From Microbacterium ureisolvens (lineage in GTDB: Bacteria > Actinomycetota > Actinomycetes > Actinomycetales > Microbacteriaceae), in assembly GCF_019511645.1 (NCBI RefSeq), contig NZ_JAEUAX010000015.1, positions 1 to 64,000 on the forward strand: DNA of 64,000 bases, in the 5' to 3' direction. Shown one piece after another: positions 17,492-26,584 of the stretch (the stretch's first letter is position 1; the number at the start of each line of letters is the position of its first letter). The notes under the pieces were generated by a model that did no database searches, was not told where the DNA came from, and saw only the letters and a list, made by a program, of their open reading frames with translations. Position numbers and translations under genes: made by a program.

Positions 17492-20259
17492 GGCATCGCC
17501 ACCTTCGTCATCGCGGCGAGCCCGCCCGGAGCGACCCTCGCCGACCGCACCGCATCGCTCCACGGCGCGAACCCGCGCATCTCGGCGCCGGTGTCGACGT
17601 CGGTCAGGCGCACCTCGCTGACGGGGCGGACCCCGATCACCCGTACCGGTTCGCCCTCGAGATACCGGTCTGCGCTGCGCAGCGACGCCGCGCCGGCCGG
17701 ACCCGCGTCGAGGAGGAGCGCGGCCCACCCGGTGAACAGCAACATGCGTCGGCCGCGCTGCGGCTCGACATCGGGTCGCTCGTGCCAGGAGTCCTCGTAC
17801 GACATGGTCGCCTCGGCCGCGAAGCCGACGAGCTGCGACACCGCCGTCTCGGCGCCTGCGGGGTCGATCGCGATACCGCTCTGCCGGTCCTCGAACTCGG
17901 GCGCGGCGAGCTGCTCGTCCTTGGTCAGCTTCAGGAACTGGCCGACGGGGAACGACTGATTCACCGCGGAATGGGATGCCTCGGCCCCCGGTCCGAGCGT
18001 GACGGCACCGTTCACCGAGATCCGGCATCCGGCCGGCTCGACCACCGCGCGGCCGTGGCGATCGAGGGTCATCTCCAGCGGGAACGCCTTCTGGCTCACC
18101 TCCACCAGGCCCCAGGGCTCGATGACCAGTTCGCCGGCCGCGATCGGGCGGAGCCGGACCGGCACGCGCTGACGCTGACGGTCGACGCGCTGCCAGGCGT
18201 CGCGCTCGCGCATCGCGTCGCGCACGCGCTCGAGCGGGCGCACCGGCGGCGGCGCCGGATCGGGCGGTGCGCCGTCGCCGATCTCGATGGGCCCGAAGTC
18301 GAGGCTCGGGTCGGGGAGCGGCCAGGGCAGGCTCACCCTGCCGGTGCCGCTCACGCGCCAGGGACTCGGTCCCGCCAGGTGCAGCGAGAGCCGCACGCCC
18401 ACCAGCGAGAAGCCGAGCACCTCGACGTGCGCGCTCGCGGTCGCGTCTACGACGAACCCGAACGGATCGAACTGGATGATCGCGTCGAGCGTGAGCGACC
18501 CGCGCACCGCCGCGACCCCGACCGACAGTCCCAGCTCGATCGAGCCGCCGAACTGGACGGTGTTGGGCGTGAGCGCGACGTAGCCCTGCAGGCGCAGCTG
18601 CAGGCCGATGGGCGGCGACATCTCCGCGCCGATGCGGCTGAGATCGGCCAGCTCGGCGGGCTTGTGGCTGTACGTCGGGTGGAAGCCCCCGGCACTGATC
18701 ACCACGGTGCGCTCGCCCTCGAACCGGATCAGCATCCCGATGCCGCCGTACACGGAGACGAACCCGACCCGCGACGAGAAGAGCTCGGCGCGCAGGAGCA
18801 CGATGCCCCGGCCGATCTGCACCAGCACCGCAGCCCGCAGGTCGATGATCGCTGCCTGCTCGTTCGGGATCGCCGCGCGCGCCCTACCGAGCACGAGGAT
18901 GAGGGGGTCGGGCACGGCGAGGAGGACGGCGACGTCGAGCGTCACGAGGCTGACCGGGCGCCCCCATGCGAGCCGCACCATCGGGCCGATGACGAATCCG
19001 CCGGGCTCGCGGGGGAAGACCGCCGCGAGCGTCTGCAGGATCTTCGGCGCGGCCTTGCGCACGTCGTCGGGGAAGAGCAGGCGGTCGAGCACGCCGTCCT
19101 TCAGTCCGCTCGAGATCGCGGCCGGGTCGATGGTCACGCCCAGCCCCACGATGCCGCCCACCGCGTTGAGCGTGAAGAGGAACCCTAGCTCGACCGGCAC
19201 AGGGAAGTGCACGGCCATCACCGCGACGAACGACAGACCCTCGCCGGGCACCGAGCGCAGCAGCCCGAAGGCTGTGACCTTCACCGGTCCGAGCCGCAGA
19301 TCGAGCACACCGCCGAAGCCGTCGTCCATCGACAGCAGGTACCCCGACCCCGACACCGGTCCAGCGCTCAGCGACAGGCCGATGCCGTTCGGGGCCACCG
19401 GCGTGATCGCGTCGAGGCCGCCGAACGGAGGACCTCCCTGCAGCACCCGGTCGGCGTCGAGAGGCAGCCGCACGCCGTACCCGTCGATGCGCGCGCCGAG
19501 CACGCCCGCGATGTCGGTGGAGATCCGGCTGCGGATGAGCAGGGCGAACCGCGCGCCGTCGGGCTTCAGCGTGAGATCCAGTCCCTCGAGGTCGACCACC
19601 TTCGCGTCCAGCCGGGCCGGCAGCGCGATCGGCCCGAGGCTTCCGGCGCTCGTCACGCCACGGTCGTCGACGGTGAGCTCGAGATCCACGGCAGCGCTGC
19701 CCCCCGCGCCGATCAGCAGCCTCACGACGCCGGGCGCTGCGTGCCCGAGCTCGATGCGCACCTGCCGCCCGCGCACGGTCATGGCCAGACCCTTCGTGCC
19801 GAGTGTGACGATGAGCTCGATCGTGCCGGCCCGCAGAAGCGACACCTGGGCGTCATTCTTCGACCACGTGAGGTCGACGGCGTCGGCGCGCGGCGTCGCC
19901 GTGGGCGACGTCAACTGGAGCTGGCTCACGAGGGCGCCGGGCGGCGCTTTGTTCACGGCCCGCTGCACCGCGTCGGCGCCATTCGCCACACCGGGCAGCA
20001 GCGCGGCCGCCTCCAGGAACCTCTGCACCGCCGACCACGCGTGGCGTGCACCGTTCGCGACGTCGTTCGCGGCGAGAGCTGTGGCGGCAGCATCCGCCTC
20101 CAGAAGTCCGGCGTCGATGCGCGACTTCACCGCCGCCGGGTCCGGCGGCGGGGCGACGCCGAGCTCCTGACGCATCTTGTCGGGCGTGTCCATCGCGCGC
20201 AGGCGCGCGAGCACGTAGTCGATCGCCGCGCGCAGCAGCCGGCGGGGAAGTTCGTCCAT
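17488..20259 (-). CDS. DUF6603-type large beta-rich protein, first gene of the cassette
   Basis: The protein has 923 residues. Residues 1-110 are helical (DELPRRLLRAAIDYVLARLRAM). From about 110 to 740 it consists of alternating hydrophobic and Gly-rich strands with DUF6603 hallmarks: FVIGPMVRLAWGRPVSLVTL, LGRARAAIPNEQAAIIDLRA and SAGGFHPTYS. The final 170 residues form a separate part (LLFTGWAALLLDAGPAG). The known family is of unknown function; the repeated amphipathic strands are compatible with a long beta-scaffold. TGGAGG precedes the ATG by six bases, giving the best ribosome site of the cassette, and a sigma70-like promoter lies about 130 bases upstream. Confidence 0.85.
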   Translation of the reverse strand: MDELPRRLLRAAIDYVLARLRAMDTPDKMRQELGVAPPPDPAAVKSRIDAGLLEADAAATALAANDVANGARHAWSAVQRFLEAAALLPGVANGADAVQRAVNKAPPGALVSQLQLTSPTATPRADAVDLTWSKNDAQVSLLRAGTIELIVTLGTKGLAMTVRGRQVRIELGHAAPGVVRLLIGAGGSAAVDLELTVDDRGVTSAGSLGPIALPARLDAKVVDLEGLDLTLKPDGARFALLIRSRISTDIAGVLGARIDGYGVRLPLDADRVLQGGPPFGGLDAITPVAPNGIGLSLSAGPVSGSGYLLSMDDGFGGVLDLRLGPVKVTAFGLLRSVPGEGLSFVAVMAVHFPVPVELGFLFTLNAVGGIVGLGVTIDPAAISSGLKDGVLDRLLFPDDVRKAAPKILQTLAAVFPREPGGFVIGPMVRLAWGRPVSLVTLDVAVLLAVPDPLILVLGRARAAIPNEQAAIIDLRAAVLVQIGRGIVLLRAELFSSRVGFVSVYGGIGMLIRFEGERTVVISAGGFHPTYSHKPAELADLSRIGAEMSPPIGLQLRLQGYVALTPNTVQFGGSIELGLSVGVAAVRGSLTLDAIIQFDPFGFVVDATASAHVEVLGFSLVGVRLSLHLAGPSPWRVSGTGRVSLPWPLPDPSLDFGPIEIGDGAPPDPAPPPVRPLERVRDAMRERDAWQRVDRQRQRVPVRLRPIAAGELVIEPWGLVEVSQKAFPLEMTLDRHGRAVVEPAGCRISVNGAVTLGPGAEASHSAVNQSFPVGQFLKLTKDEQLAAPEFEDRQSGIAIDPAGAETAVSQLVGFAAEATMSYEDSWHERPDVEPQRGRRMLLFTGWAALLLDAGPAGAASLRSADRYLEGEPVRVIGVRPVSEVRLTDVDTGAEMRGFAPWSDAVRSARVAPGGLAAMTKVAMP

Positions 20260-20390
20260 CCTGACCTCCAGCGGTCATGGCGACGGAACGCGAGGAACTG
20301 CAGGCGTGCGAAGCACGACCGTCGCGGAGGTCGACCCGCGGCGGTGCGAGAGGCAGTGAGGGCGCGCACGTGGCGACACCGTCACGCACC

Positions 20391-20419
20391 AAAATGGCCG
20401 CGCACCCCGGCGCTGTCAA
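20391..20419 (-). promoter_or_regulatory. Sigma70-like promoter of the DUF6603 cassette
   Basis: On the minus strand TTGACA (20414-20419) and CATTTT (20391-20396) are separated by 17 bases. It sits just past the coaA stop and about 130 bases before the ATG at 20259, so the mRNA would carry a leader of roughly 125 bases, unlike the leaderless genes nearby. The rest of the 180-base gap shows no other feature. Confidence 0.5.
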
Positions 20420-20439
20420 GAGGGCGCCGCTCCGGCGGG

Positions 20440-21393
20440 TCAGAGCTTGCGCAGCAGCACCGTCTCCACGGTGTGGTCGGCCGCCTTCTGCAGCACGAGG
20501 TTCGCGCGATGGCGGGTGGGCAGCACGTTCTCCTCGAGGTTCGGGAGGTTGATCGAGTTCCAGAACCCGAGGGCGCGCTCCACCGCCTCCTCGTCCGACA
20601 GCTGTGCGAAGACGTTGAAGAATGAGCTCGGGTTGCTGAACGCGGCCCGGCGCAGGGCGAGGAAGCGGTCGACGTACCACTGCGCGATGTGCGCAGCATC
20701 CGCGTCGACGTAGATCGAGAAGTCGAACAGGTCGCTGACGGCGACGTCGTTCGGGGTGGGCGGCGGCTGCAGCACGTTGAGGCCCTCGACGATGACGATG
20801 TCGGGGCGGCGCACGGTGACCACGGCGTCGGGCACGATGTCGTACCGCATGTGCGAGTAGAACGGCGCCCTCACCTCGGGCGCCCCGCTCTTGACCTCGG
20901 TGAGGAACGAGACGAGCGCGCGGCGGTCGTACGACTCGGGGAAGCCCTTGCGCTCCATGAGGCCGCGGCGCTCGAGCTCGGCGTTGGGATAGAGGAAGCC
21001 GTCGGTCGTGATGAGCTCGACGCGCGGCGTTCCCGGCCAGCGCGAGGTGAGCTCGCGCAGCAGGCGCGCGATCGTCGACTTGCCCACGGCCACCGAGCCC
21101 GCGACGCCGACGATGAATGGGGTGGTGGAGTCCGCCTCGCCGAGGAACGCGGACTCCTCTTCGCCGAGGCGCTTCGTGGACTCCGCGTACAGCGACAGCA
21201 GGCGCGACAGCGGCACGTACACCTGTGCGACCTCTGCCATGTCGAGGCGGTCGCCGAGCCCGCGGATCTGCACGATCTCGGTCTCGGTGAGCGGCTGCGT
21301 CATGCCCGACGCGAGGCGGGCCCAGTCGGCGCGGTCGATCTCGCGGTACAGCGAGAGTGCGGGGGCGACAGCGGTCGCTTCGTCGGCGGACAT
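20440..21393 (-). CDS. coaA: Type I pantothenate kinase
   Basis: CoaA phosphorylates pantothenate, the first step of CoA synthesis. The 317-residue protein has the P-loop GVAGSVAVGKST at residues 96-107 and the family motifs LITTDGFLYPNAELERRGLM, RKGFPESYD, APFYSHMRYDIVPD and VIVEGLNVLQ. Length matches the E. coli enzyme type. ATG 21393 is chosen over an ATG three codons upstream because TACGAT ends seven bases before it; the alternative start would overlap that element. Confidence 0.96.
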   Translation of the reverse strand: MSADEATAVAPALSLYREIDRADWARLASGMTQPLTETEIVQIRGLGDRLDMAEVAQVYVPLSRLLSLYAESTKRLGEEESAFLGEADSTTPFIVGVAGSVAVGKSTIARLLRELTSRWPGTPRVELITTDGFLYPNAELERRGLMERKGFPESYDRRALVSFLTEVKSGAPEVRAPFYSHMRYDIVPDAVVTVRRPDIVIVEGLNVLQPPPTPNDVAVSDLFDFSIYVDADAAHIAQWYVDRFLALRRAAFSNPSSFFNVFAQLSDEEAVERALGFWNSINLPNLEENVLPTRHRANLVLQKAADHTVETVLLRKL

Positions 21394-21400
21394 CGCGCCC

Positions 21401-21406
21401 ATCGTA
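21401..21406 (-). promoter_or_regulatory. -10 element for leaderless coaA
   Basis: Minus-strand TACGAT is followed by gggcgcg and the ATG at 21393. Confidence 0.5.
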
Positions 21407-21534
21407 GTCGGTACCGTGAGAGCGATCGATGCGGCCGGCCCTGGCGAGCCGATGCCCCGACCCGTCGGGAGAACGGATCGGGGCATTGCGGTGGGGGCCG
21501 CGGCGTCAGAACGGGGTGACCACCGCGCGCCGAG

Positions 21535-23163
21535 TCATCGTCGCGTCGGACCGTCCGCGTCATCGCGATGGTCGAGTTCGTGCGCGGCGGCGCTGCCGGG
21601 CACGAGTCCCGCCGTCTCGGCCGCGGCCTGCACCGCGATCTCCGACGTGAGCGCCTGCTCCAGCGCCGCCTCGTACCGCCGCCGACGGCGCTTGAGCCAC
21701 AGGCCGCCGATGATCAGCACGGCCAGCACGCCGTAGGCGACCGCGGCGAAGGGGTGGAGGAACAGCGACACGACGTCCCCCTGGCTCTGCTGCAGCGCCT
21801 TGCGGAGATACTCCTCGCCCATCGGGCCGAGGATCATGCCGACCACGAGGGGCGCGACGGGGTATCCGTACCGTCGCATGAAGAAGCCGAGCACGCCGAT
21901 CACCAGGAGGATGAAGACATCCACCGTCTGGAAGTTCACGGCGTAGGCACCGAGCGCGGCGAACGTCATGATGCCCGCGTACAGGTACGGGCGTGGGATG
22001 CGCAGCACCTTCGCCCACATGCCGACGAGCGGCAGGTTGAGCACGATGAGCATCACATTGCCGATGTAGAGGCTCGCGATGAGCGCCCACACGAGCTCGG
22101 GCTGGTTCTCGAAGAGCCTTGGACCGGGCTGGATGCCGTAGGACTGGAAGGCGGTGAGAATGATCGCGGCCGTCGCTGTCGTCGGCAGGCCCAGCGTCAG
22201 CAGGGGCACGAGCACCCCCGCGGCGGCAGCGTTGTTCGCCGACTCAGGCCCCGCCACGCCCTCGATCGCGCCGTGGCCGAACTCGCTCTTGTGCTTCGAC
22301 AGCTTCTTCTCCGTCGCATACGAGAGGAATGTCGCGACGTCGGCGCCGCCGGCGGGGATCGTGCCGATCGGGAAGCCGATGGCGGTTCCCCGGAGCCAGG
22401 GCGCCCACGATCGGCGCCAGTCGTCGCGCTTCATGGAGTGCCGCCACGAGCCTCCGACCGGGGTCACCGGGATGGAGCCGTGGCGCAGCCGCGCCGCGAC
22501 GTACAGCGTCTCTCCGACGGCGAAGAGCCCGACCGCGACGAGCACGACGTCGATGCCGTCGGCGAGGGGCAGGAGACCGAGGGTGTAGCGCGCCTGGCCC
22601 GACAGCAGATCGGTGCCGATGAGGCCGATGAACAGGCCGATGCCGAGCGACGACATGCCGCGGGCGACCGACGACCCCAGCAGCGCCCCCACCGTGATGA
22701 AGGCGACCACGATCAGCGCGACGTAGTCGGCCGGCCCGAGGCTCACGGCGAACTGTGCCAGCACGGGGGCGAGGAGCGTCAGCCCGACGGTCGCGATCGT
22801 GCCGGCGATGAACGATCCGATCGCGGCGGTTGCGAGGGCGGTGGCGGCTCGTCCGAGCCGCGCCATCTTGTTGCCCTCGATGGCGGTGATGATGGATGCC
22901 GATTCACCGGGTGTGTTGAGCAGGATCGAGGTCGTCGAGCCGCCGTACATACCGCCGTAGTAGATGCCCGCGAAGGTGATGAGGGCGGCCGTCGGATCGA
23001 GCGTGTAGGTGAGAGGCAGCAGGAGGGCGACCGTCATAGCCGGTCCGATACCGGGGAGCACGCCCACCGCGGTACCGACGAGCACGCCGAGGAAGGCGAA
23101 GAGGAGGTACTGCGGCTGGAGCGCCGTCGCGAACCCCTCCAGCAGGAGCGAGATGTTGTCCAT
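21535..23163 (-). CDS. tctA: Tripartite tricarboxylate transporter, large membrane subunit TctA
   Basis: TctA is the main permease of the TTT family, which imports citrate or related carboxylates with an extracytoplasmic binding protein. The 542-residue protein has about 10-12 hydrophobic segments and the family signatures GVLPGIGPAMTVALLLPLTYTLDP (about residues 34-57), YYGGMYGGSTTSILLNTPGES and, in the second half, GTIPAGGADVATFLSYATEKKLSK, which repeats the first motif. It ends in a basic and acidic cytoplasmic tail. It is the last gene of tctC-tctB-tctA, 16 bases after tctB. Confidence 0.93.
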   Translation of the reverse strand: MDNISLLLEGFATALQPQYLLFAFLGVLVGTAVGVLPGIGPAMTVALLLPLTYTLDPTAALITFAGIYYGGMYGGSTTSILLNTPGESASIITAIEGNKMARLGRAATALATAAIGSFIAGTIATVGLTLLAPVLAQFAVSLGPADYVALIVVAFITVGALLGSSVARGMSSLGIGLFIGLIGTDLLSGQARYTLGLLPLADGIDVVLVAVGLFAVGETLYVAARLRHGSIPVTPVGGSWRHSMKRDDWRRSWAPWLRGTAIGFPIGTIPAGGADVATFLSYATEKKLSKHKSEFGHGAIEGVAGPESANNAAAAGVLVPLLTLGLPTTATAAIILTAFQSYGIQPGPRLFENQPELVWALIASLYIGNVMLIVLNLPLVGMWAKVLRIPRPYLYAGIMTFAALGAYAVNFQTVDVFILLVIGVLGFFMRRYGYPVAPLVVGMILGPMGEEYLRKALQQSQGDVVSLFLHPFAAVAYGVLAVLIIGGLWLKRRRRRYEAALEQALTSEIAVQAAAETAGLVPGSAAAHELDHRDDADGPTRR

Positions 23164-23179
23164 GTCCGTATCCGTCGCC

Positions 23180-23767
23180 TCAGATGAGGGGGCCGAGCCA
23201 GTTCAGCACGGGACCGAGCGGCAGAGAGAGTCCGAGCAGCTCCCCGAAGAGGATCTGCACGGCGAGGCCGAGGACGAATCCGATCACGAATCCGAGCCAC
23301 CACCGTTTCGCGCCGAGTGCCCACGCGACGCCACCGAAGAGGAGGGTCGCCGACAGCGTCCAGCCGATGTACTCGAGCAGCAGGAGCTGGGCCACGACCA
23401 GCGCGGCGATGATCGCCAGCGTCCGCCAGTCCGTGCGCGCGTTCGGGTCGGTGTCCTCCGACTCCTCCGGTGTGCCCAGGTGTCCGCGAAGCACGCTCAC
23501 CAGCACGGCCGTGCCGGCCACCAGGAGAATCAGCGAGACGAAGATCGGGAAGACCGTCGGCCCGACCCGGGCCCCGGCGGGCACGCGGATCATGAAGGCG
23601 CCGACGAGCGCGAACACGCCGAGCCCGATCACGAGGAGGGCGAAGACGAGCTCGCCCACGCGCCGCGACGAACGCGACCGGGTCGTGACAGCGAGCGACG
23701 GCTTGGTGATCGGGGGCGGGCCCCCTTCCGATCCGGAAGGGAGCCCGCTCGAGGCCGAGGTGCTCAT
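23180..23767 (-). CDS. tctB: Tripartite tricarboxylate transporter, small membrane subunit TctB
   Basis: The 195-residue protein has four predicted membrane segments: VGELVFALLVIGLGVFALVG, VFPIFVSLILLVAGTAVLVS, LAIIAALVVAQLLLLEYIGW and WWLGFVIGFVLGLAVQILFG. This matches TctB. An N-terminal tail of about 35 Ser/Pro-rich residues precedes the first. ATG 23767 overlaps the tctC stop in ATGA, so translation is coupled to the binding protein. Confidence 0.88.
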   Translation of the reverse strand: MSTSASSGLPSGSEGGPPPITKPSLAVTTRSRSSRRVGELVFALLVIGLGVFALVGAFMIRVPAGARVGPTVFPIFVSLILLVAGTAVLVSVLRGHLGTPEESEDTDPNARTDWRTLAIIAALVVAQLLLLEYIGWTLSATLLFGGVAWALGAKRWWLGFVIGFVLGLAVQILFGELLGLSLPLGPVLNWLGPLI

Positions 23768-24774
23768 TCCACGAGCCCGATGCTCTTCAGCGTGTCGGAG
23801 ACCGAAGCGACGTTCTCGTCGAGGAAGGCGTCGAACTCCTCGCCGACGAGGAACGCGTCGGTCCAGCCGTTCTCCTCGAGGACCGCGGTCCACTCGCCGC
23901 TGTCGTGCATCTCGGTCATGAGATCGGTGAGCGCCTGAGCCTCGGCATCCGTGATGTCTCCCGGCGCGAGCACGCCCCGCCAGTTCGTCAGCACGACGTC
24001 GTAACCCTCGTCGACGAGGGTGGGGACATCAGGCAGCAGCGCGGCCGGCTCCTCGGAGCTCACGCCGAGGGCGCGCATCGAGCCGTCCTCGACGAACTCG
24101 GCGAACTCGCCGACGCCCGAGATGCCGGCATCCGCGTTGCCGCCGAGCAGCATCGTCACGGCCTCACCGCCACCGGCGTTGGGCACGTAGTTGAGCTTCT
24201 CGATGATCTCGTCGGAGTCCAGGCCCGCCTCGGTGAGGAGGAGGCCCGCGAGGATGTGGTCGGCACCGCCCGCGGAGCCGCCGGTGACCACCACGTCCTG
24301 TCCGTTCTCGGCAATGTCGTCGACCAGGTCTTCGAGCGTGTCGTAGGGCGAGTCGGCCGGCACGACCACGACGAGCGGCTCGTCGGTGAGGCGGGCGATG
24401 GGGGTCGTGTCCTCGATGCGCGTCGCCGACGCGTTCGTCTCGACGGCGCCGACCATCACCAGACCCGTGACCATGAGCGAGTAGGGGTCGCGCTCGTTGG
24501 CGAACGACGCGAGGCCGACCGTTCCGCCGGCGCCTCCCTCGTTGGTGACGGGTGCGGCGGAGACGAGCTCCTCGTCCACCAGGACGCCGCTCATGGCGCG
24601 GCCGGTCTGGTCCCATCCTCCGCCGGGGTCGGCCGGCACCAGGATGCCGACCTCTTCGATGGCGGCGGCTTCCTCCTCGCCGCCGCCGTCGCCGGCGTCC
24701 GTTCCGGACGCCGAGCAGCCGGCCAGTGCGAGGACTCCCGCGGCGATGACCGTGGGGATCGCGAATCTGCGCAT
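23764..24774 (-). CDS. tctC: Tricarboxylate-binding lipoprotein TctC
   Basis: The 336-residue protein has a lipoprotein signal peptide with lipobox LAGC near residue 20, then an acidic Gly-rich linker. The Bug/TctC fold is marked by GILVPADPGGGWDQTGRAM, NEGGAGGTVGL and TGGSAGGADHILAGLL. It would capture a carboxylate at the cell surface and pass it to TctBA. GGAGGAG lies just upstream of the ATG. It is divergent from a two-component system of the CitA/CitB type, which fits regulation by substrate. Confidence 0.93.
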   Translation of the reverse strand: MRRFAIPTVIAAGVLALAGCSASGTDAGDGGGEEEAAAIEEVGILVPADPGGGWDQTGRAMSGVLVDEELVSAAPVTNEGGAGGTVGLASFANERDPYSLMVTGLVMVGAVETNASATRIEDTTPIARLTDEPLVVVVPADSPYDTLEDLVDDIAENGQDVVVTGGSAGGADHILAGLLLTEAGLDSDEIIEKLNYVPNAGGGEAVTMLLGGNADAGISGVGEFAEFVEDGSMRALGVSSEEPAALLPDVPTLVDEGYDVVLTNWRGVLAPGDITDAEAQALTDLMTEMHDSGEWTAVLEENGWTDAFLVGEEFDAFLDENVASVSDTLKSIGLVE

Positions 24775-24856
24775 TCCACTCCTCCTCGAGTGCGTACGGG
24801 GCGACGCCGCCCCGAGCTGTGTGGCCCCGACGTTAGAAGCGTCGGGCGGGGAGATC

Positions 24857-24888
24857 GAGGTTGCGTAAGTAATGCGGAGGTTCGGTAA
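24857..24888. promoter_or_regulatory. Direct repeats, candidate response-regulator sites in the tctC-kinase gap
   Basis: GAGGTTGCGTAA (24857-24868) and GAGGTTCGGTAA (24877-24888) are direct repeats with starts exactly 20 bases apart, two helical turns. They lie between divergent tctC and the sensor kinase gene. A short hairpin (CCGACG/CGTCGG) is nearby at about 24827-24845. Spacing on one DNA face suits tandem binding by a CitB-type regulator, but this is inferred. Confidence 0.4.
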
Positions 24889-24943
24889 CTATTGGTCGCG
24901 GGCGACGGATGCCGCGGCCCTGCCCCCACCCGGACGCCCGACC

Positions 24944-24949
24944 TACACT
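24944..24949 (+). promoter_or_regulatory. -10 element for leaderless sensor kinase gene
   Basis: TACACT is followed by six bases and the GTG at 24956. Confidence 0.5.
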
Positions 24950-24955
24950 GGCCCC

Positions 24956-26584
24956 GTGACGCCGATGTCGCTCAAGGTGCAGCTCCTGCTTCTGCAGGCG
25001 GTCATCGTGTGCCTGGCGACCTTGATCACCGGCGTCATCGCGGTGACGCTCCAGGAGCGCGCGATCCGCACCTCGTACCAGGACCGCATGATCGCGGTCG
25101 CGCAGTCGGTCGCGCGGCAGCAGGTGATCCTTGACGCTCTCGACGACGCAGACCCCGCGGCGGTGATTCAACCGGTCGCCGAGCTCATCCGTCAGGCGTC
25201 CGATGTCACCTACGTCGTGGTGACGGATGCCGATGGGATCCGCTTGTCGCACCCGGATCCGGATCGGATCGGCGAACCGGTGTCGACCGATCCGTCGGTC
25301 CCCTTGTCGGGCGAGACCTTCGTGGGCACGCAGGAGGGCACCCTCGGTGTCTCGTGGCGGGTGAAGGTGCCGATCTTCGCGGACGTCGACGGCGGCGATG
25401 TCGTGGGAACCGTGTCGGTCGGCATCCTGGAATCCGAGATCAGCGCCCAGTTCCTCTCGCAGGTGCCGTGGCTGCTCGTGGCGATGGGCGCCTCGGCGGT
25501 GATCGGCGTGTTCGGTGCGGCGTGGGTGACCTCGGTGGTGCGAAAGCGCATCTTCCGGCTGGAGCCGGGCGAGATCGCGACACTGGTCGAACAGCGCGAG
25601 ACGGTGCTGCACCGCATCGGCGAGGGCATCATCACCGTGGATGAGCACGGCGTGATCACGACAGCCAACGACGCGGCCGCGCGACTGCTCGGTGACGACG
25701 ACCTGGTCGGCCGCACCGCCGACGAGGCACTGGAGCCCGCCGTCGCCGACGTTCTGCGGCGCGGCGAACCCGACGGCGCCCTCGTGCTCGTGGGCGAACG
25801 GGTGCTGATCGCGCGCAGCACCGGCACCGTCGTCGATGGCGAGGCGACGGCCGCGACGCTCCTGCTGCGCGACCACACGGAACTGCATCAGGCGCTGCGC
25901 GAGATGGACGGCGCGCAGTCGCTGACCGACGGGCTGCGGGCGCAGGCGCACGAGTTCGCCAACACCATGCACGTGCTGTCGGGTCTGCTGGAGCTCGGAC
26001 TCGTCGATGACGCCCGCGAGTTCATCGCCGGATCCAGCCCCGGCGGCGCCATGGGCGACGGAGAGACGAGGCCCGTCCTCGGCCAGTTCGAGTTGTCGGC
26101 CCTGCTCGCGGTGAAGACCGCCCAGGCACGCGAGGTCGGCATCACGCTCGAGGTGCGGCGGCGCCCCGGAGACGCCGACGATGTCCCGCGCCTCTCGGAG
26201 GACGTCGGCCACGACCTCGTCACGATCGTCGGCAACCTCGTGGACAACGCCGTCGAGGCCTGCGGCCTCGGCGACCGCGTCGAGGTGTGCGCGCGGATGG
26301 ACGACGGCATGATCGTGGTCGCCGTCGACGACAGCGGCCCGGGGGTTCCCGAGGATGAGCGCGCCCGCATCTTCGTGGAGGGCGTGAGCTCGAAGGCACC
26401 GGCCGGCGCGCGGGGTCCTCATCGCCGCGGAATCGGGCTCGCACTCGTGCGCCGCGTGGTGCGACGCCGGCGCGGCGACGTCTCCGTCACGGATTCGCCG
26501 CTCGGCGGCGCGCGCTTCGTCGTGCGCCTGCCGATCGATGCCCCCTCCCCCACGACGAGCGCACACGAGGCGGTGCCGGCGTGA
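24956..26584 (+). CDS. Sensor histidine kinase, CitA/DcuS type
   Basis: The 542-residue protein has a first membrane segment at about residues 8-30, an extracytoplasmic sensor domain to about 165, a second segment (VPWLLVAMGASAVIGVFGAAWV), a cytoplasmic PAS region (RIGEGIITVDEHGVITTANDAAARLLG) and a kinase core. The phospho-acceptor motif is AQAHEFANTMHVLSGLLELG; ATP-binding boxes are NLVDNAVEACG, DDSGPGVPEDE and RGIGLALVRR. This layout is that of carboxylate sensors such as CitA. It probably senses the substrate of the divergent TctCBA system. GTG 24956 is chosen from the -10 spacing. Confidence 0.9.
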   Translation: MTPMSLKVQLLLLQAVIVCLATLITGVIAVTLQERAIRTSYQDRMIAVAQSVARQQVILDALDDADPAAVIQPVAELIRQASDVTYVVVTDADGIRLSHPDPDRIGEPVSTDPSVPLSGETFVGTQEGTLGVSWRVKVPIFADVDGGDVVGTVSVGILESEISAQFLSQVPWLLVAMGASAVIGVFGAAWVTSVVRKRIFRLEPGEIATLVEQRETVLHRIGEGIITVDEHGVITTANDAAARLLGDDDLVGRTADEALEPAVADVLRRGEPDGALVLVGERVLIARSTGTVVDGEATAATLLLRDHTELHQALREMDGAQSLTDGLRAQAHEFANTMHVLSGLLELGLVDDAREFIAGSSPGGAMGDGETRPVLGQFELSALLAVKTAQAREVGITLEVRRRPGDADDVPRLSEDVGHDLVTIVGNLVDNAVEACGLGDRVEVCARMDDGMIVVAVDDSGPGVPEDERARIFVEGVSSKAPAGARGPHRRGIGLALVRRVVRRRRGDVSVTDSPLGGARFVVRLPIDAPSPTTSAHEAVPA

